NCBI GenBank assembly: GCA_027322565.1
Contig: DAHVRG010000075.1
Span: 1-10,218 of the forward strand
Direction of reading: 5' to 3'
DNA from: Georgenia sp.
Lineage (GTDB): Bacteria; Actinomycetota; Actinomycetes; Actinomycetales; Actinomycetaceae
DNA: 10,218 bases
Position numbers and translations under genes: made by a program. The notes beneath the pieces were generated by a model, which worked only from the letters and a program-made list of their open reading frames with translations, was not told the origin of the DNA and did no database searches. Below are positions 6,573 through 10,218 of the stretch, piece by piece (position 1 is the first letter of the stretch; each line of letters begins with the position of its first letter).

Positions 6573-8312
6573 CTACGGGCGGGGGATGTTGCGCAGGTTC
6601 GACCGCGCCATCGCCATGACCTCCCCGGACCCGCCACCGAAGATCTGCTTCGTCATCGACGTGGCGAAGCCGCGGACCTGGCCGGCCGTGACCGACGGCG
6701 GGATGGACAGTGCGTTCGGGTCGGTGACGACGTCGACGAGGACGGGCCCGCGGCGGCCGAGGGCGTCGGCGAACGCGGAGCGCAGCTCGCGCGGGTCCTC
6801 GACGCGCAGCGCCGGGATGTCGAGCGACTCGGCCAGCCGGCGGTAGTCGACCGGCGGGGTGTCGTTGGCGTGCGCGGGCATGCCCTCGACGAGCATCTCG
6901 AGCTTGACCATGCCGAGTGTGGCGTTGTTGAACACGACGACGGTCACCGGCAGCTCGTGGTCACGCAGGGTGATGAGCTCCCCGAGCAGCATCGACAGCC
7001 GACCGTCGCCGGCGAGGGCGACGACCTGCCGGTCCCGGTCGGCGAGGGCGGCGCCGATGGCGTGGGGGAGGGCGTTGGCCATGGAGCCGTGGAGGAAGGA
7101 GCCGATGACCCGGCGCCGGCCGTTCGGCGTGAGGTAGCGCGCGGCCCACACGTTGTTCATCCCGGTGTCGACGGTGAAGACGGTGTCCGGGCCGGCCGTC
7201 TCGTCCAGCTGTACGGCCGCGTACTCGGGGTGGATCGGCCGGTGCCGCTCGACCTTGCGGGTGTAGGCGCCGACGACCTTGGACATGACCCGGTCGTGCT
7301 TCTTCAGCATGCTCTTGAGGAAGCTGCGCGACTTCTTGCGCTTGACGAGCGGGAGCAGCATGCGCAGGGTGGCGCCGACGTCGCCGTGGACCGGGACGTC
7401 GAGGCGCGTGCGGCGGCCGAGGTGGCGGGCGTCGATGTCGATCTGGGCGGTGCGGACGTCGCCCGGCAGGAAGTCGGGGTAGGGGAAGTCGGTCCCGACG
7501 AGGACGAGGAGGTCTGCCTCCTCCATAGCCTCCTGGCAGGCGCCGTACCCGAGGAGCCCGGACATGCCGACGTCGAAGGGGTTGTCGTACTGGATGACCT
7601 CCTTGCCGCGCAGCGAGTGCCCGACGGGGGCGCCGACGTGCTCGGCGAGCGCGAGCACCTCGCCGTGCGCGCCCCGGGCGCCGGCACCGACGAAGAGCGT
7701 GACATTCTTCGCCGCGTCGATCGCGGCGGCGAGCGCGGCGACGTCGTCCTCGTCGGGGACGAGCGTGCCGGGGCGGGTGGCGGGGTTGAGCGCCTGCCCC
7801 TCGTCACCGACCTCGAGGTCGGCGACGTCGCCGGGCAGGGTGAGGACGGCGACCCCCGGCGTCCCGACGGCGTGCTGGATGGCGCTGCGCGTGACGCGGG
7901 GGAGCTGCGCGGGGCTGGAGATCATCTCGGAGAAGACCGACGCCTCGGTGAAGAGGCGGTCGGGGTGGGTCTCCTGGAAGAACTGGGTGCCGATCTGGTT
8001 GCTCGGGATGTGCGAGGCGATGGCGAGCACCGGGAGGCGGGAGCGGTTGGCGTCGTACAGCCCGTTGATGAGGTGGAGGTTCCCCGGCCCGCACGAGCCG
8101 GCGCACGCGGTGAGCCTGCCGGTGACCTCCGCCTCGCCGGCGGCGGCGAAGGCCGCGGCCTCCTCGTGGCGTACGTGGACCCAGTCGATGCCCGGGGTGC
8201 GTCGGACGGCGTCGACGACGGGGTTCAGCGAGTCCCCGACGATGCCGTAGATCCGGCTCACGCCGGCCCCGACGAGCTGACGGACGAGGTGCTCCGCGAC
8301 ACTGGTGGCCAT
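6573..8312 (-). CDS. poxB: Pyruvate dehydrogenase (quinone) / pyruvate oxidase, TPP-dependent
   Basis: This 579-residue enzyme converts pyruvate to acetate and CO2 and passes electrons through FAD to the quinone pool at the membrane. The N-terminal TPP-binding PYR domain holds the catalytic Glu50 in VRHEEAAAF and is very close to E. coli PoxB at SCGPGNLHLINGL, LAIASHIPS and FQETHP. The central domain binds FAD. The C-terminal PP domain carries the Mg-TPP motif from GDG (435-437) to Asn462-Asn463 (VVVFNN). The last 35 or so residues, QVRGFATSMTKQIFGGG and then EVMAMARSNLRNIPRP, correspond to the C-terminal region that in E. coli mediates lipid binding and activation. Position 438 is Arg (GDGRLS) where Gly is usual. 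The ATG at 8310-8312 follows GGGAGGAT. The longer open frame upstream overlaps the divergent NUDIX gene and is rejected. The gene ends in TAG. Some actinobacterial members may be decarboxylases of other 2-oxoacids. Confidence 0.93.
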   Translation of the reverse strand: MATSVAEHLVRQLVGAGVSRIYGIVGDSLNPVVDAVRRTPGIDWVHVRHEEAAAFAAAGEAEVTGRLTACAGSCGPGNLHLINGLYDANRSRLPVLAIASHIPSNQIGTQFFQETHPDRLFTEASVFSEMISSPAQLPRVTRSAIQHAVGTPGVAVLTLPGDVADLEVGDEGQALNPATRPGTLVPDEDDVAALAAAIDAAKNVTLFVGAGARGAHGEVLALAEHVGAPVGHSLRGKEVIQYDNPFDVGMSGLLGYGACQEAMEEADLLVLVGTDFPYPDFLPGDVRTAQIDIDARHLGRRTRLDVPVHGDVGATLRMLLPLVKRKKSRSFLKSMLKKHDRVMSKVVGAYTRKVERHRPIHPEYAAVQLDETAGPDTVFTVDTGMNNVWAARYLTPNGRRRVIGSFLHGSMANALPHAIGAALADRDRQVVALAGDGRLSMLLGELITLRDHELPVTVVVFNNATLGMVKLEMLVEGMPAHANDTPPVDYRRLAESLDIPALRVEDPRELRSAFADALGRRGPVLVDVVTDPNALSIPPSVTAGQVRGFATSMTKQIFGGGSGEVMAMARSNLRNIPRP

Positions 8313-8387
8313 CGCTCGATCCTCCCGTGCACCCCGGTGTCCCGCAGGTCGAGCGGCTCGGGCACGGGGGCGGGCGGAACCCGGCAC

Positions 8388-8393
8388 TAGGGT
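8388..8393 (+). promoter_or_regulatory. Probable -10 box of a leaderless NUDIX transcript
   Basis: TAGGGT fits the actinobacterial TAnnnT -10 pattern. It ends seven bases before the ATG at 8401, so transcription would begin at or next to the start codon. The upstream GGGTCGGG overlaps this box and is a poor ribosome site. No -35 is recognisable. Confidence 0.5.
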
Positions 8394-8400
8394 CGGGCCC

Positions 8401-8886
8401 ATGCCCGTCCCACCCTTCATCACCGAGCTGCGTGCGCGCGTCGGCAACGACCTCCTCTGGCTGCCCGGGGTCACCGGCGCCGTCTTCGACGACGAGGAGC
8501 GGCTCCTCCTCGTCCGGCGGGTGGACACCGGGCGGTGGGCGCTGGTGTCGGGGATCCTCGAGCCCGGTGAGCAGCCGGCGGTCGCGCTGGTGCGGGAGAT
8601 CACCGAGGAGACCGGGGTGCATGCCGAGGTGCTCGCGCTCACCGGCGTCCGGGCGGGGCAGCCGGTCACCTACCCGAACGGTGACGTCGCCCAGTACCTC
8701 GACCTCACCTTCTGGTGCCGCTACGTCGCGGGCGAGGCGACGGTCTCGGACGACGAGTCGAGCGACGTCGGCTGGTTCGCGCTCGACGACCTGCCTGCCG
8801 ACCTCGCCGAGAGCAGCCGCCGACGCCTGCGCGACACGCTGGAGTTCCGGCAGGACCCCGCCGCCGGCCCGGCGTTCGACCGCTGA
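8401..8886 (+). CDS. NUDIX hydrolase
   Basis: This 161-residue cytosolic hydrolase acts on nucleoside diphosphates linked to another moiety. The Nudix box is complete: Gly51, Glu57, then REITEETGV (65-73), matching GX5EX7REUXEEXGU. The catalytic Mg-binding glutamates are thus all present. The preceding WALVSGILEPGEQP is typical of ADP-sugar or NADH pyrophosphatase-like and MutT-like NUDIX enzymes that process a nucleotide substrate. The sequence after the box, QYLDLTFWCRY and then DDESSDVGWFALDDLPADLAES, is the common actinobacterial form of this family. The ATG at 8401 gives the usual N-terminus and suits the -10 box seven bases upstream. It is divergent from poxB with 88 bases between starts, so the two may share regulatory DNA. 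The exact substrate is not determinable. Confidence 0.92.
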   Translation: MPVPPFITELRARVGNDLLWLPGVTGAVFDDEERLLLVRRVDTGRWALVSGILEPGEQPAVALVREITEETGVHAEVLALTGVRAGQPVTYPNGDVAQYLDLTFWCRYVAGEATVSDDESSDVGWFALDDLPADLAESSRRRLRDTLEFRQDPAAGPAFDR

Positions 8887-8887
8887 G

Positions 8888-8908
8888 CGGCCCGGGTCGA
8901 CCGGGCCG
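8888..8908 (+). terminator. Bidirectional hairpin between NUDIX and deoD
   Basis: CGGCCCGG (8888-8895) and CCGGGCCG (8901-8908) form a perfect 8-bp stem with a five-base GTCGA loop. It begins one base after the NUDIX stop and lies 13 bases beyond the deoD stop, in a convergent 35-base gap. There is no T-run. Confidence 0.7.
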
Positions 8909-8921
8909 GGCGAGCCGGCGG

Positions 8922-9638
8922 TCAGTCCGCCAGGGCAGCGGCGACCGCGAGGGACAGGGCGCCCTGGAAGTTCGTCTCACGCTCCTCGGCGGTCATGTCG
9001 TGCGAGCTGTCGAGCAGGTGGTCGGAGACGGTGAGCACGGTGAGCGCCTGGCGCCCGAGCTCCGCGGCCACGCCGTACAGCGCGGCGGCCTCCATCTCGA
9101 CGCCGAGCACCCCGTAGGCGCCCAGCGCCTCGGTCTGGCCGGGGACCTTGAGGTAGAAGTGGTCGCGGCTGATGATCGTCCCGACGTGGTAGGGCTCGAC
9201 ACCCTGCTCCCGGGCCGCCCGCACCGCCGCCTCCGCGAGCTCGAAGGACGCGACGGCGGAGAAGTTGACGCCCGGGATGCGGTGCTGGTTCATCGCCGAG
9301 TCGGTGTGCGCCCCCAGCGCCACGAGGATGTCCCCGACCCGCACCGAGGGGGCGATCCCACCTGCCGTGCCGACCCGGATGATCCGCTGCACCCCGTACT
9401 CCCGGTACAGCTCGGTGGCGTAGATCGTCGCCGAGGGCTGCCCCATCCCCGAGCCCATGACGCTGAGCGGGCGGCCGTCGACGGTGCCGGTGTAGCCGAG
9501 CATGCCGCGGACGTCGTTGACCAGCCGGGCGTCCGGCATGAGCTGCTCCGCGATCCGCTGGGCGCGTCGGGGGTCACCCGGCATGAGGACGGCGGGGGCG
9601 AAGTCGCCCGGTGCGGCGGCGATGTGTGGGGTGGGCAC
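8922..9638 (-). CDS. deoD: Purine nucleoside phosphorylase, DeoD type
   Basis: This 238-residue enzyme cleaves purine nucleosides with phosphate to give the free base and (deoxy)ribose-1-phosphate, for salvage. It aligns along its length with E. coli DeoD: TPHI with His5, VLMPGDPRRA (17-26), NDVRGMLGYTGT (41-52), RIIRVGTAGG (85-94), GVEMEAAALYGVAAE (179-193) and TVSDH (203-207). Asp206 and Arg220 match the catalytic pair Asp204/Arg217 of the hexameric enzyme; Arg24 and Arg88 match its phosphate-binding arginines. GTG at 9636-9638 is chosen because GGAGGT stands just before it and because the family N-terminus begins MxTPHI. The open frame continues far upstream but is not protein-like there. 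The gene is divergent from the DUF4282 gene (141-base gap) and convergent with NUDIX. The motif set is complete, so it should be active. Confidence 0.95.
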   Translation of the reverse strand: MPTPHIAAAPGDFAPAVLMPGDPRRAQRIAEQLMPDARLVNDVRGMLGYTGTVDGRPLSVMGSGMGQPSATIYATELYREYGVQRIIRVGTAGGIAPSVRVGDILVALGAHTDSAMNQHRIPGVNFSAVASFELAEAAVRAAREQGVEPYHVGTIISRDHFYLKVPGQTEALGAYGVLGVEMEAAALYGVAAELGRQALTVLTVSDHLLDSSHDMTAEERETNFQGALSLAVAAALAD

Positions 9639-9730
9639 GGGACCTCCAGGAGGGATGGAGTGGACGGGACCAATGCTGCCACGGCGGACCGGGGCGCGGC
9701 CGGGCCCTCGGGACGTCGGGACAGCGGGAC
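9638..9730 (+). repeat. Five CGGGAC copies in the deoD/DUF4282 divergent spacer
   Basis: CGGGAC occurs at 9638-9643, 9665-9670, 9709-9714, 9717-9722 and 9725-9730, all on the plus strand. The last three are in tandem with an exact 8-base period. They end seven bases before TAGGCT (9737-9742), a possible -10 box for the DUF4282 gene, so they cover where a -35 would lie. The first copy overlaps the deoD start and may be chance. Confidence 0.55.
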
Positions 9731-9736
9731 CGGGGC

Positions 9737-9742
9737 TAGGCT
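9737..9742 (+). promoter_or_regulatory. Possible -10 box for the DUF4282 gene
   Basis: TAGGCT fits the TAnnnT pattern and sits 37 bases before the start codon, leaving room for a short leader containing GGAG at 9770-9773. A -35 element is not recognised. Confidence 0.4.
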
Positions 9743-9779
9743 CGCACCTGTTCCCGTCGCCGATCACACGGAGCTCGAC

Positions 9780-10218
9780 ATGTCCGACAACCCCTCCGAC
9801 CCCCAGCACCGGCCGGCGACCCCGCCGTCCGGTGGTGAGGGTCACCAGGCCCCGCAGCAGCCGGCTGGTCAGTACCAGGCCGGGCAGTCGCCGTACGCGC
9901 CGCAGGGCGGGCACCCGCCCCAGGGCTATGCCGGGTATCCCGGGCAGCCCCAGCAGGCCGGCTACCCGCAGCCGGGGCAGCCCGGACAGCCGGGCTACGG
10001 CCCGGGGTACCCGCAGCCGGCGCAGCCCTCCGCCATCGGCGGGCTCACCGACCTCGGCTTCACCCGCCGCATCACGCCGGCGCTGGCCAAGCTCGTCTAC
10101 GTCGCCGTCATCGTCGTGGCGCTCATCATCGCGATCGAGGGCGTCGTCTCGGCGGTCCACTTCTTCGGGCTCGCCGCGGACCGGTTCGGGGGTGGGCCCG
10201 GCTACATCTTCGACGGCC
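9780..10218 (+). CDS. DUF4282 domain membrane protein, N-terminal 146 residues
   Basis: The gene runs off the window end with the frame still open. It starts at ATG 9780, six bases after GGAG. Residues 1-85 are low-complexity and probably disordered, rich in Pro, Gln, Gly and Tyr, with loose GYPQPGQPGQPGYGPGYPQP repeats (61-80). Residues 92-100 (LGFTRRITP) and the hydrophobic stretch at about 104-128 (KLVYVAVIVVALIIAIEGVVSAVHF) match the start of DUF4282, a family of small membrane proteins of unknown role. The disordered part should lie in the cytoplasm if the first helix is oriented N-in, which is inferred only. The gene is transcribed away from deoD. The C-terminal remainder, probably including a second membrane helix, is missing from view. 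Confidence 0.82.
   Translation, partial: MSDNPSDPQHRPATPPSGGEGHQAPQQPAGQYQAGQSPYAPQGGHPPQGYAGYPGQPQQAGYPQPGQPGQPGYGPGYPQPAQPSAIGGLTDLGFTRRITPALAKLVYVAVIVVALIIAIEGVVSAVHFFGLAADRFGGGPGYIFDG

Noticed and set aside
6555..8390. Plus-strand open frame of 611 codons opposite poxB
   Set aside because: It is low-complexity Asp/Gly/Val/Arg sequence, while the minus strand holds an end-to-end PoxB. It is a shadow.
8313..8669. N-terminal extension of poxB beyond 8312
   Set aside because: The extension is Ser/Arg/Pro-rich, overlaps the NUDIX coding region on the other strand, and the ATG at 8312 has a good ribosome site and the family N-terminus.
9639..10160. N-terminal extension of deoD beyond 9638
   Set aside because: It reads through the divergent spacer and the DUF4282 gene. 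The GTG at 9638 follows GGAGGT and gives the standard DeoD start.
1..10218. CRISPR array, insertion sequence, tRNA, rRNA, toxin-antitoxin or phage defence genes
   Set aside because: I looked for regularly spaced repeats, transposase motifs, cloverleaf-like inverted repeats and typical defence domains and saw none.

Overview
The window reads as ordinary chromosomal DNA from a high-GC actinobacterium. Third codon positions are almost all G or C, GTG and TTG starts are frequent, and -10-like boxes have the TAnnnT form. Two genes belong to families I associate with Actinobacteria: the unknown protein with the SRGKHR...GACFMELASYLAGERW signature, and a DUF4282 membrane protein with a Pro/Gln/Gly/Tyr-rich N-terminus. 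A Micrococcales member such as an Intrasporangiaceae relative is a guess. Every base is in or near a recognisable gene, and no non-coding stretch exceeds about 180 bases.

Layout. (1) 2-3147, plus strand: a tightly overlapped TroABCD/MntABCD-type metal-uptake operon. It holds the C-terminal part of the substrate-binding lipoprotein, the ATPase and two paralogous ABC-3 permeases. The gene junctions overlap by 4, 8 and 4 bases, so translation is probably coupled. (2) 3214-4437, plus: a 12-TM MFS transporter with a TTG start. (3) 4513-5568, plus: a zinc-dependent medium-chain alcohol dehydrogenase preceded by stacked palindromes. (4) 5569-5708: a convergent intergenic spacer with three hairpins, one a perfect 20-bp stem. 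(5) 5709-6392, minus: a conserved actinobacterial protein of unknown function. (6) 6573-8312, minus: poxB, pyruvate:quinone oxidoreductase, with a cluster of hairpins after its stop. (7) 8401-8886, plus: a NUDIX hydrolase, divergent from poxB and probably leaderless. (8) 8922-9638, minus: deoD purine nucleoside phosphorylase, convergent with NUDIX across a short hairpin. (9) 9780-end, plus: a DUF4282 membrane protein cut by the window end.

Functionally the window is a mosaic of small housekeeping and accessory units: metal import, probable efflux, alcohol and pyruvate oxidation, nucleotide sanitation and purine salvage. Only the metal transporter is a clear multi-gene machine. I found no CRISPR array, insertion sequence, tRNA, rRNA or prophage gene, and no convincing new multi-gene system. 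The best leads are small: an 18-bp tandem repeat inside the metal operon, an HTH-like tail on the second permease, a conserved unknown protein with a palindromic upstream region, and five CGGGAC copies in the deoD/DUF4282 divergent spacer.
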